Source: Defluviimonas aquaemixtae (GTDB lineage Bacteria > Pseudomonadota > Alphaproteobacteria > Rhodobacterales > Rhodobacteraceae). Taken from it: a stretch of DNA of 64,000 bases. The notes under the pieces were generated by a model, which saw only the letters and a program-made list of their open reading frames with translations, was not told where the DNA came from and ran no database searches. Position 1 is the stretch's first letter. Every line of letters starts with the position of its first letter. The stretch spans positions 434,001-498,000 of the forward strand of contig NZ_OMOQ01000002.1 of assembly GCF_900302475.1 (NCBI RefSeq). Reading direction: 5' to 3'. This document shows, one piece after another, positions 1-7,458 of the stretch. The position numbers were made by a program, and so were the translations under genes.

Positions 1-562
1 AATGCAGGGCGGCACGGCGGCCACGCAGGAGGTGTTCATCGAGCATGTCGGCATCCCGACGCTCGCGTGCATCTACCCGGCGGTCAAGGCGCTTCAAGAT
101 CTCGGCGTGCATCGGCAGGTACAGCTGATCGTTTCGGGCGGCATCCGCACCGGCGCGGACGTCGCCAAGGCGATGGCGCTCGGTGCCGACGCGGTGGCGA
201 TCGGCACGGCCGCGCTCGTCGCGCTCGGCGACAACGACCCTCACTGGGAGGAGGAGTACCGCAAGCTTGGCACCACGACCGGCGCCTATGACGACTGGCA
301 CGAGGGGCGCGACCCGGCGGGCATCACGACGCAGGACCCCGAGTTGGAGGCCCGGTTCGACCCGGTAGAGGGCGGGCGGCGGCTCAGGAACTATCTCAAG
401 GTCCTGACGCTCGAGGCGCAGACCATCGCGCGCGCCTGTGGCAAAACCCACCTGCACAACCTGGAGCCCGAGGATCTTTGCGCGCTGACCATCGAGGCCG
501 CCGCGATGGCGCGGGTGCCTCTGGCGGGCACCGACTGGATTCCAGGCAAGGGAGGGTTCTGA
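1..562 (+). CDS. mgsC: FMN-binding glutamate synthase domain protein (MgsC/GlxD type), C-terminal part
   Basis: The reading frame is open at the left edge, so only the last ~186 residues are seen. They carry the FMN/phosphate-binding end of the glutamate synthase TIM barrel: SGGIRTGADVAKA followed by ALGADAVAIGTAAL. The C-terminal tail ends VPLAGTDWIPGKGGF, as in stand-alone GltB-domain-2 proteins. The family is annotated either as GlxD or as the catalytic subunit of N-methylglutamate synthase (MgsC), which makes N-methylglutamate from methylamine and glutamate. The next gene, 70 bp downstream on the same strand, is a type III glutamine synthetase/GmaS, the usual partner in mgsABC-gmaS operons. 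The choice of MgsC over a generic glutamate synthase rests on that neighbour and is inference, since the upstream subunits lie outside the window. Confidence 0.75.
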   Translation, partial: MQGGTAATQEVFIEHVGIPTLACIYPAVKALQDLGVHRQVQLIVSGGIRTGADVAKAMALGADAVAIGTAALVALGDNDPHWEEEYRKLGTTTGAYDDWHEGRDPAGITTQDPELEARFDPVEGGRRLRNYLKVLTLEAQTIARACGKTHLHNLEPEDLCALTIEAAAMARVPLAGTDWIPGKGGF

Positions 563-632
563 GAAGCCGCGCGCCGGCCAAGGGACAGACGGCGCGACAC
601 AAATTCACCAACAGGGAAAGGAAAGGCGGACC

Positions 633-1964
633 ATGACGAAAGATCTGGCAGCTTTCGCGAAGAAGAACGGCGTCAAGTACTTCATGATCTCGTTCACCGA
701 TCTCTTCGGCGGGCAGCGGGCCAAGCTCGTCCCTGCCGAGGCCATCGCCGACATGCAGGCCGACGGTGCGGGCTTCGCTGGATTTGCGACCTGGCTCGAC
801 ATGACGCCTGCCCATCCCGACATGCTGGCTGTTCCCGACCCAGACGCGGTGATCCAGCTTCCGTGGAAGCCCGAGGTCGCCTGGGTCGCTGCGAATTGCA
901 TGATGGAAGGAGGGGAGGTCGCTCAGGCACCGCGTAATGTGCTCCGCCGCCTGATTGTGGAGGCGGCCGGAGAGGGCCTGTATGTAAAGACCGGCGTCGA
1001 GGCCGAGTTCTTCCTGCTGACCGCGGATGGAAGCCAGATTTCCGACCCCTACGACACCGCCGAGAAACCATGCTACGACCAGCAGGCCGTTATGCGGCGC
1101 TATGACGTGATCCGCGAGATCTGCGACTACATGCTCGCGCTTGGTTGGGCGCCCTACCAGACCGACCACGAAGACGCGAACGGCCAGTTCGAGATGAATT
1201 TCGGCTTCGCCGACGCGCTCGTGATGGCCGACAAGCACTCCTTCTTCAAGTTCATGGTAAAATCCGTGGCCGAAAAGCATGGGCTCAGGGCAACTTTCAT
1301 GCCGAAGCCGATCGAGGGGCTAACGGGCAACGGCTGCCATGCCCACGTCTCGGTCTGGGATGCACCCGGCGACAAGGCACGAAAGAACATGTTCGCCACG
1401 AGTTCCGGAAAGGGCCCGGCAGGAGAGCTCGGGCTTTCCGAGACGGGTGCGCAGTTCTTGGGCGGCATCATGAAGCATGCGACTGCGATGGCCGCGATCA
1501 CCAATCCGACCGTGAATAGCTATAAGCGGATCAACGCGCCGAGGACGATGTCGGGCGCCACATGGGCGCCGAACACCGTGACGTGGACGGGCAACAACCG
1601 AACCCACATGGTTCGCGTACCGGGTCCCGGCCGGTTCGAGCTGCGCTTGGCGGACGGCGCGGCGAATCCCTATCTGTTGCAGGCCGTCATCATCGCGGCC
1701 GGACTCGACGGCATCCGCAGCAAGGCGGATCCAGGACGACGCTACGACATCGATATGTATGCCGACGGCCACAAGGTGAAGGGCGCTCCGAAGCTTCCCT
1801 TGAACCTTCTCGACGCGCTTCGTGAATTCGATCGAAGCAAGGCGCTGAAATCCGCCATCGGCGATGAGTTTTCGGCGGCATTTCTCAAGTTGAAGCGCCG
1901 TGAGTGGGACTCCTTCGTATCTCACTTCTCCAACTGGGAGCGCGAGCACACGCTAGACATCTGA
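633..1964 (+). CDS. gmaS: Gamma-glutamylmethylamide synthetase / type III glutamine synthetase
   Basis: A 443-residue glutamine-synthetase-fold enzyme, the usual length for the GlnT/GmaS branch. GS landmarks are visible: glutamate/metal-binding VEAEFFLL (~125-132), NGQFEMNF (~183), NGCHAHVSVW (~238), and a C-terminal block from NAPRTMSGATWAPN through RFELRLADGAANPYL. GmaS ligates methylamine to glutamate with ATP, the first step of the N-methylglutamate pathway; GlnT uses ammonia. Sequence alone does not separate the two, but the MgsC-like gene upstream and the serine-cycle genes at 48-58 kb favour GmaS. The start has a purine-rich AGGAAAGGCGGACC leader. The stop codon lies inside a hairpin shared with the converging frcK. 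Confidence 0.72.
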   Translation: MTKDLAAFAKKNGVKYFMISFTDLFGGQRAKLVPAEAIADMQADGAGFAGFATWLDMTPAHPDMLAVPDPDAVIQLPWKPEVAWVAANCMMEGGEVAQAPRNVLRRLIVEAAGEGLYVKTGVEAEFFLLTADGSQISDPYDTAEKPCYDQQAVMRRYDVIREICDYMLALGWAPYQTDHEDANGQFEMNFGFADALVMADKHSFFKFMVKSVAEKHGLRATFMPKPIEGLTGNGCHAHVSVWDAPGDKARKNMFATSSGKGPAGELGLSETGAQFLGGIMKHATAMAAITNPTVNSYKRINAPRTMSGATWAPNTVTWTGNNRTHMVRVPGPGRFELRLADGAANPYLLQAVIIAAGLDGIRSKADPGRRYDIDMYADGHKVKGAPKLPLNLLDALREFDRSKALKSAIGDEFSAAFLKLKRREWDSFVSHFSNWEREHTLDI

Positions 1965-1985
1965 ACGCCGCCGGAGGGCGTTCAG
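1961..1985. terminator. Bidirectional hairpin between gmaS and frcK
   Basis: Perfect 9-bp inverted repeat CTGAACGCC (1961-1969) / GGCGTTCAG (1977-1985) with a 7-nt loop. It sits exactly between two converging genes, and both TGA stop codons are inside the stem arms. There is no clear T-run on either side, so it may act as a rho-assisted terminator or 3'-end stabiliser. Confidence 0.55.
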
Positions 1986-2941
1986 GTCGCCGCTCCTGCC
2001 TCCGCGAGCAGCGCGCCAATCTCGGCCGTAGTTGGTGGGTTCGCGCCGATCCGCGATACAGTTATGGCGGCGGCGGCGTTTGCAAAGGTCATCACCTCTT
2101 CAAGTTCGCTCGTGGAGACATCGGCAAGTGCAGTGTGCGACAGCCGGCCCGAGGCGGACAGAGCGGCAAGAACTCCAGCATTGAAGGTGTCGCCCGCGCC
2201 GACTGTGTCGGCGACTTCAACGCGCCGGGAAGGCGCATTCGCCGTCGCTCCATTCGCGGCAAAGGCCGTCGCCCCTGCGTCGCCTGCCGTGACGAAGACG
2301 AGCTTTGGGCCGGCACTGATTATCGTGCGCACCTTAGCTTCATGCGCGTCGTCGCCGGGCACGATCCAGTCGAGATCTTCGTCCGAGACCTTCACGATGT
2401 CCGCCGCTCCGATCATCTCTCGCAACCGTTTGCGATAACCAGTCTCATTAGTGATGAAGCTGCGCCGGATGTTGGGGTCGAGCATGACTATCTTCCGGCC
2501 GCTCTGCGAGCGTGCCAACGCCTCGTAGGACGTGCCGCAGGGATCGGATATCAGACTGATCCCGCCGAAAAACAGCGCATTGACGCCGTCGGGCACGTCC
2601 GGCATGTCGTCCGGCGACAGCATCCGCCCGGCGGTATTCTCATCGTAGAACGTATAGCGAGCTTGACCGCGGCTCAGAGTGACGAACGCGAGAGTCGTGG
2701 GAAGGTCGCGCGTGACCGCGAGCCGGTGATCGACGCCGCTCTCGTCGAGCGATGCCCGAAGCTGGTCGCCGAACAGATCGGAAGACAGGCCCGAAAAGAA
2801 GCCGACCGGGCAGCCCAATCGCCCGAGTGCGATGGCGGTGTTGAACACGGCCCCGCCCGAAACGGGCCGGAAAGAAGGCTGCCCCGCCCCAGTCGTGGTC
2901 GGAATCATATCGATGAGCGCCTCGCCGCAACACAGGATCAT
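1982..2941 (-). CDS. frcK: PfkB-family fructokinase
   Basis: A 319-residue ribokinase/PfkB-family sugar kinase. It shows the N-terminal GEALIDMIP, the glycine-rich SGGAVFNTAIALGRLG sugar-binding region (~30-45), and the C-terminal PfkB signature DTVGAGDTFNAGV with the catalytic Asp in GAGD. Expected reaction: ATP-dependent phosphorylation of fructose after uptake. The start at MILCCGEALID follows GGGAGAAGGTGAAC; a longer upstream extension has no family match and would run into frcR. It lies 25 bp downstream of the ROK regulator on the same strand and is divergent from the frcBCA importer, matching the FrcBCAK/FrcR system described in Sinorhizobium. Confidence 0.85.
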   Translation of the reverse strand: MILCCGEALIDMIPTTTGAGQPSFRPVSGGAVFNTAIALGRLGCPVGFFSGLSSDLFGDQLRASLDESGVDHRLAVTRDLPTTLAFVTLSRGQARYTFYDENTAGRMLSPDDMPDVPDGVNALFFGGISLISDPCGTSYEALARSQSGRKIVMLDPNIRRSFITNETGYRKRLREMIGAADIVKVSDEDLDWIVPGDDAHEAKVRTIISAGPKLVFVTAGDAGATAFAANGATANAPSRRVEVADTVGAGDTFNAGVLAALSASGRLSHTALADVSTSELEEVMTFANAAAAITVSRIGANPPTTAEIGALLAEAGAAT

Positions 2942-2966
2942 GTTCACCTTCTCCCCCGACCGACCG

Positions 2967-4181
2967 TCAGGCCGACTGAAATGCATTCCGGTCCATGAGG
3001 AACCGTTCCGACAGCGGAAGGCTTGCCGCCCCCAGCGCACGCGCGTCTGGCCCGATCGTGCCTTCCCTGATCTCGGGAGGCGTTATTCCCGCCAGGTTCA
3101 CCTTATACAAGACCGCGCGCGTGCGTTCCACCAGCCGCGCGCGCAGATCTTCCGGAATCCAGCCGTCGATCATCACCGCCTCGAAGTCGAGAACGGAACT
3201 CGCCGCCGAGATCGCATGGGCCAGCCCGGGCGCAGCGCCGTTAATCCATTGGTCGAGGAGATCCGCGTCGATGGACCAAGACGCCGGCGTTTCCCAAAGC
3301 GTCTGAGGGTCCTTTCCCCCCTCCTCCAATAGCCGCTCGATCACCGATAGCGATGCGACGTCGATGAGCTGTCCGCCACCATCGCCAGGCGCCGGCACCG
3401 GCATGGAGCCGAGCGCGCCGGCATTGCCGGACAGGCCAGTATAGAGGCTTCCGTTCAACACCACGCCGCCGCCGATGAAGTAGCCGATGTAGAAATAGAG
3501 GAAGTTTCGCGGCACTTCCGCGTCGCCGAACACGAGTTCGGCCCCGCAGGCGCAGGAGGCGTCGTTTTGCAGATATACGGGAAAGTCGAACTTGGCGGCG
3601 ATCTCGGCCCGGATATCCCGATCGCGCCAGATCTCCATGGCTTCGCCGTGCACGCCCAATGCACGCGCCCAGTCCCAGATCTGAAACGGCATGGCGATAC
3701 CCAGACCCGCGATCCGGGCACGCTCGCCGGAAGTCAACTGGCCCGAAAGTTGCGCAACTGCATCGAGGGCGAACTTCACCGTGGCATCGGGCTCCGGGTG
3801 TCGATAGGTCAGATGAACGCGCGAGATCACCTTGCCGAGAAAGTTCGTTAGGACGAGATCGGCACTTCGCCGACCGATCTTCAGGCCCAAGAAATAGGCT
3901 CCGCCTGGCGCCAGCCCCATCGGAATCGAGGGCTGCCCGACCTTCCCGCGCAGCGGCTCGCCTCTGACCAGAAGCCCGTCGGCCTCTAGCGCGCGCATGA
4001 TGACGGACACGGTCTGGGCGGACAGGCCGCTCAGGCGCGCGATTTCGGCCTTCGCAAGTGCCCCGTGGCGGCGAATCATGGACAACACGACCCGTTCGTT
4101 GTGGGCGCGCATGCCACTCTGGTTAGATCCGCGCTCGAAGGCGACAGCGGCAGGCTGGGTCTTGTCCGTCATCCCGGTCAT
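2967..4181 (-). CDS. frcR: ROK-family transcriptional regulator (FrcR-like)
   Basis: A 404-residue ROK repressor. The N-terminal winged helix-turn-helix spans ~28-75 (NERVVLSMIRRHG, KAEIARLSGLSAQTVSVIMRALEADG) and the C-terminal ROK sugar-kinase-like fold follows. The kinase phosphate loop is degenerate (LGLKIGRRSADL in place of a DxGGT motif). The cysteine-rich zinc motif of Mlc/NagC-type ROK proteins is missing: GNAGALGSMPVPAPGDGG occupies that region. So it is probably a sensor, not an enzyme. It is the first gene of a minus-strand operon with frcK and divergent from frcB, across a 206-bp gap holding an AT-rich palindrome that resembles ROK operators. ATG 4181 is followed by an in-frame ATG at 4172; neither has a strong ribosome site. 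Confidence 0.85.
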   Translation of the reverse strand: MTGMTDKTQPAAVAFERGSNQSGMRAHNERVVLSMIRRHGALAKAEIARLSGLSAQTVSVIMRALEADGLLVRGEPLRGKVGQPSIPMGLAPGGAYFLGLKIGRRSADLVLTNFLGKVISRVHLTYRHPEPDATVKFALDAVAQLSGQLTSGERARIAGLGIAMPFQIWDWARALGVHGEAMEIWRDRDIRAEIAAKFDFPVYLQNDASCACGAELVFGDAEVPRNFLYFYIGYFIGGGVVLNGSLYTGLSGNAGALGSMPVPAPGDGGGQLIDVASLSVIERLLEEGGKDPQTLWETPASWSIDADLLDQWINGAAPGLAHAISAASSVLDFEAVMIDGWIPEDLRARLVERTRAVLYKVNLAGITPPEIREGTIGPDARALGAASLPLSERFLMDRNAFQSA

Positions 4182-4247
4182 CCGTTCCGCGTATCAAACA
4201 CCTGTTGAGCGCCTATAAGATTGAGGGTAGGTTCGCCGCGTGTCAAT

Positions 4248-4272
4248 AATAAATAAGAGTGATTTATTTATT
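4248..4272. promoter_or_regulatory. Candidate FrcR operator between divergent promoters
   Basis: Perfect 9-7-9 palindrome: AATAAATAA (4248-4256), spacer GAGTGAT, TTATTTATT (4264-4272). It is a striking AT island in GC-rich DNA. It is flanked outward by TTGACA on the minus strand (4246-4241) and TTGACT on the plus strand (4271-4276), which look like back-to-back -35 elements for frcR and frcB. No good -10 matches were found. ROK repressors such as Mlc/NagC bind AT-rich dyads of similar size, so assignment to FrcR is inference from position and composition. Confidence 0.6.
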
Positions 4273-4387
4273 GACTTTCGCCTCGAATCTCTGTTTTCTG
4301 GATAGGAGGGATGCCGGGCAGTCCGCGCGGCACCTGTTCCGCAAGACCGGTGCAATCCGGTCCGATCATGTAAATGGGAGGATCTCG

Positions 4388-5419
4388 ATGACACGTTTCT
4401 CTATCACGAAGACGGCGCTGCTCGGAGCCGCTGCATTTGTTGGGCTGGGCGCAAGCGCCGTTTCGGCGCAGGACGCCGGAGCCTGCCTCATCACCAAGAC
4501 TGACACTAACCCCTTCTTCGTGAAGATGAAGGAAGGCGCGCAATCCGGGGCCGAGGCCAATGGCATTTCCCTTCAAACCTTCGCAGGCAAGCTCGACGGT
4601 GACGTCGAAACTCAGGTCGCGGCGGTCGAGACGTGCATCGCGAGCGGCGTGAAGGGCATCCTGATCACCCCGTCCGACAGCCGCGCGCTGGCGCCGGTCG
4701 TGACCCAGGCGCGTGACGCTGGCATCCTGGTAATTGCGCTCGACACCCCGTTCGAGCCGGCCGACACCGCCGACGCGACTTTCGCGACCGACAACTTCAA
4801 GGCCGGCGAACTGATCGGACAATGGGCTGCCGCCAAGCTCGGCGATGAAGCAGCGAACGCCAAGATCGCGCTTCTCGACCTCAACGCGTCCGAAGTTTCG
4901 GTCGATTACCTCCGGGATGGCGGATTCCTTCAGGGATTTGGCATCGACATCAAGGATCCAACCGATATCGGGGATGAGGACGACCCGCGCATCGTCGGCC
5001 ACGACGTGACCGACGGCAACGAGGAAGGCGGTCGCACCGCGATGGAGAATCTTCTCCAGAAGGACCCCGAAATCAACGTCGTCTACACGATCAACGAACC
5101 CGCCGCTGCTGGTGCCTATGAGGCGTTGAAGGCTACGGGTCGCGAGAGCGATGTCCTTATCGTCTCTGTCGACGGCGGCTGCCCGGGCGTTCAGAACGTC
5201 GCTGAGGGCGTCATCGGTGCGACCTCGATGCAGTTTCCGCTTCTGATGGCGTCGAAGGGAATCGAGGCGATCAAGCAGTTCGCCGATACCGGCGAAAAGC
5301 CGCAGAACACCGAAGGGCTCGACTTCTTCAACACGGGTGTCGAGCTCATCACCGACGAACCGGTCGACGGCATCCCGTCGATCAGTTCGGCTGAGGGGCT
5401 CGAGAAGTGTTGGGGATGA
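4388..5419 (+). CDS. frcB: Fructose ABC transporter substrate-binding protein
   Basis: A 343-residue periplasmic binding protein of the RbsB/type I sugar-binding family. A Sec signal peptide covers ~1-27 (basic MTRFSITK, hydrophobic core, cleavage after SAVSA). The mature part has the family features [40 protein letters not shown] and [16 protein letters not shown]. The sequence and the frcB-frcC-frcA order point to the fructose/mannose/ribose importer first described in Sinorhizobium. The start at 4388 has GGGAGGATCTCG before it; a longer in-frame extension to 4259 would run into the operator and is rejected. A strong hairpin follows the stop codon. Confidence 0.88.
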   Translation: MTRFSITKTALLGAAAFVGLGASAVSAQDAGACLITKTDTNPFFVKMKEGAQSGAEANGISLQTFAGKLDGDVETQVAAVETCIASGVKGILITPSDSRALAPVVTQARDAGILVIALDTPFEPADTADATFATDNFKAGELIGQWAAAKLGDEAANAKIALLDLNASEVSVDYLRDGGFLQGFGIDIKDPTDIGDEDDPRIVGHDVTDGNEEGGRTAMENLLQKDPEINVVYTINEPAAAGAYEALKATGRESDVLIVSVDGGCPGVQNVAEGVIGATSMQFPLLMASKGIEAIKQFADTGEKPQNTEGLDFFNTGVELITDEPVDGIPSISSAEGLEKCWG

Positions 5420-5441
5420 CCTTCTCGCTCTGACGCCTAAG

Positions 5442-5470
5442 GGAAGGGGGCGGACCGCCCGCCCCCTTCC
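5442..5470 (+). terminator. Intercistronic hairpin frcB-frcC
   Basis: Perfect 12-bp GC-rich stem: GGAAGGGGGCGG (5442-5453), 5-nt loop ACCGC, CCGCCCCCTTCC (5459-5470). No T-run follows, and the next gene of the operon starts 75 bp later. Such hairpins after binding-protein genes usually protect the upstream mRNA, giving more binding protein than permease. Confidence 0.7.
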
Positions 5471-5545
5471 GCAGAACTGCCCACGCAACTGAGACTTTGA
5501 CCAAAGAGCCTGCGGCGCGCACACTCGCCGCAAGAGGAGACGCTC

Positions 5546-6634
5546 ATGGCAGACGAAACTGGTACCCGCCGCGAAGGCCAGGACTTCGAATCCACGCTTG
5601 ATCAAAGCGAAACCACCGTCGCGAGCTTCGAGCGACATGACCGCACGCTTCTTGGCAACATCCAGCACGTGCTTCACGGCAACCCGACGCTGGTCCCGGT
5701 CATGGTCCTCGTGGTCAGCATTCTTGTCTTTAGCCTGCCGATGGTGACGGAAGGCAAATTCCTCACCGCGTTCAATCTGTCGCTGGTCATGCAGCAGGTC
5801 TCCATCATCGGGATTCTCGCGGCCGCGCAGACACTGGTAATCCTTACCGCCGGAATCGACCTGTCCGTTGGTGCGCTCATGGTGTTCGCCGCTGTCGTGA
5901 TGGGTATGACAGGCGTCAATGCCGGGCTGCCGGGGCCGATTGCGGTCCTGCTCGGTCTTGTGCTTGCCGTCGGTTGCGGCGCGCTGAACGGTCTGCTCGT
6001 GACCCGGCTGAAATTGCCACCCTTCATCGTCACGCTTGGCACATGGAGCGTCTATCTTTCGATCCTGCGCCTGATGACCGGATCGCAGTCGCTCCGGTCG
6101 CAGGATATCGATGCGGAAGCGCCGCTTCTCAAGGTATTCGGCCAATTCATCAATGTCGGCGGCGCGCGCATCACGTGGGGCGTTATCCTGATGATCCTCG
6201 TCTTCGCCGTACTCTGGTACGTGCTCAACAAGACCGCCTGGGGCCGCCACGTCTATGCGGTCGGGGATGACAAGGAAGCCGCCGAACTGGCGGGCATCCG
6301 CACCGACCGCACGCTTCTGGCCGTCTACATGCTCGCCGGTCTCGTCTGCGGGATCGCCGCTTGGGCATCGATCGGTCGCGTCGGCTCAATCTCCCCGAAC
6401 GCCTTCGCCGAGGCCAACCTACAATCCATCACTGCCGTTGTGATCGGGGGCATATCGCTTTTCGGCGGCAGGGGGTCGATCCTCGGCCCCCTCTTCGGCG
6501 CGCTCATCGTCGGCGTCTTCGAAAGCGGACTTCGGCTCGCAGGGCTCGACGTGCAGTGGCAGGTCTTCGCCATCGGCTGGCTCATCATTCTCGCGGTCGC
6601 CATCGACCAATGGATCAGAAAGGTCTCGGCATGA
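5546..6634 (+). CDS. frcC: Fructose ABC transporter permease
   Basis: A 362-residue inner-membrane permease of the RbsC/BPD_transp_2 family. A ~45-residue cytoplasmic N-terminus is followed by about eight to ten hydrophobic segments. Family motifs: LTAGIDLSVGALM (~106-118), PPFIVTLGT, NKTAWGRHVYAVGDDKEAAELAGI (the coupling region facing the ATPase) and IGGISLFGGRGSILG. It forms the membrane pore with FrcA on the cytoplasmic side and FrcB delivering sugar. The start is preceded by AAGAGGAGACGCTC. Its TGA stop overlaps the ATG of frcA (ATGA). Confidence 0.88.
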   Translation: MADETGTRREGQDFESTLDQSETTVASFERHDRTLLGNIQHVLHGNPTLVPVMVLVVSILVFSLPMVTEGKFLTAFNLSLVMQQVSIIGILAAAQTLVILTAGIDLSVGALMVFAAVVMGMTGVNAGLPGPIAVLLGLVLAVGCGALNGLLVTRLKLPPFIVTLGTWSVYLSILRLMTGSQSLRSQDIDAEAPLLKVFGQFINVGGARITWGVILMILVFAVLWYVLNKTAWGRHVYAVGDDKEAAELAGIRTDRTLLAVYMLAGLVCGIAAWASIGRVGSISPNAFAEANLQSITAVVIGGISLFGGRGSILGPLFGALIVGVFESGLRLAGLDVQWQVFAIGWLIILAVAIDQWIRKVSA

Positions 6635-7419
6635 CGCAAGTGCAAGAACCCATCCTGAAGGCCCGCGGCATCGTCAAGCGTTACGGTCGGGTGACCGCCC
6701 TCGACAACGCCGACTTCGACCTCTACCCGGGCGAGATACTCGCGGTGATCGGCGACAACGGTGCGGGAAAATCCTCGCTTATCAAGGCGATTTCGGGCGC
6801 GATCACGATCGACGAGGGCGAGATGTCGCTGGAGGGCAAGCCGATCCGCTTCACCTCGCCCCTGGAGGCGCGCGACGCCGGGATCGAATGTGTCTATCAG
6901 ACCTTGGCGCTCTCGCCCGCGCTGTCGATCACCGACAACATGTTCGTCGGCCGCGAGATCCGCAAGAAGGGCTTCATGGGCGACTACCTGAAGATGCTCG
7001 ACCGCAAGGCGATGGAGGACTTTGCCCGCGCGAAGCTCACCGAACTCGGCCTGATGACGATCCAGAACATCAATCAGGCGGTCGAAACGCTGTCGGGTGG
7101 CCAGCGGCAGGGCGTCGCCGTCGCCCGGGCGGCTGCATTCGGATCGAAGGTCATCATCCTCGATGAGCCGACCGCCGCGCTTGGCGTGAAGGAATCGCGC
7201 AAGGTGCTGGAGCTGATCCTCGACGTGAGATCGAGGGGTATTCCGATCGTGCTGATCAGCCACAACATGCCGCACGTGTTCGAGGTGGCCGACCGCATCC
7301 ATGTGCACCGTCTGGGCCGCAGGCTCTGCGTGATCGATCCCAAGGAAAACTCGATGTCGGATGCGGTGGCCTACATGACAGGGGCGAAGAAGCCGCCGCA
7401 GGAGGCCGAGGCGGCCTGA
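6631..7419 (+). CDS. frcA: Fructose ABC transporter ATP-binding protein
   Basis: A 262-residue single-domain ATPase. Walker A is GDNGAGKSS (~42-50), the Q-loop region reads VYQTLAL, the signature is LSGGQRQG, Walker B is VIILDEPTAALG, and the H-loop is ISHNM. Unlike RbsA or XylG it has one ATPase cassette, as in FrcA, so it should work as a homodimer. The start overlaps the frcC stop (ATGA). The C-terminus ends in a Glu/Ala-rich tail. It is the last gene of frcBCA and converges on the S15 hydrolase gene. Confidence 0.88.
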   Translation: MTQVQEPILKARGIVKRYGRVTALDNADFDLYPGEILAVIGDNGAGKSSLIKAISGAITIDEGEMSLEGKPIRFTSPLEARDAGIECVYQTLALSPALSITDNMFVGREIRKKGFMGDYLKMLDRKAMEDFARAKLTELGLMTIQNINQAVETLSGGQRQGVAVARAAAFGSKVIILDEPTAALGVKESRKVLELILDVRSRGIPIVLISHNMPHVFEVADRIHVHRLGRRLCVIDPKENSMSDAVAYMTGAKKPPQEAEAA

Positions 7420-7422
7420 CTG

Positions 7423-7449
7423 GTCGCGGCGTCAGAGCGGCGCCGCGAC
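7423..7449. terminator. Hairpin between converging frcA and hydrolase gene
   Basis: Perfect 9-bp stem GTCGCGGCG (7423-7431) / CGCCGCGAC (7441-7449) with a 9-nt loop, in the 39-bp gap between two converging genes. No strong T-run. A two-way terminator is the natural reading. Confidence 0.5.
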
Positions 7450-7458
7450 GGCCCTCTC

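Noticed and set aside
4268..6250. 660-residue open frame on the minus strand under frcB/frcC
   Set aside because: It is a mirror of the well-supported frcB and frcC frames; the translation is Arg/Asp/His-rich with no family features.
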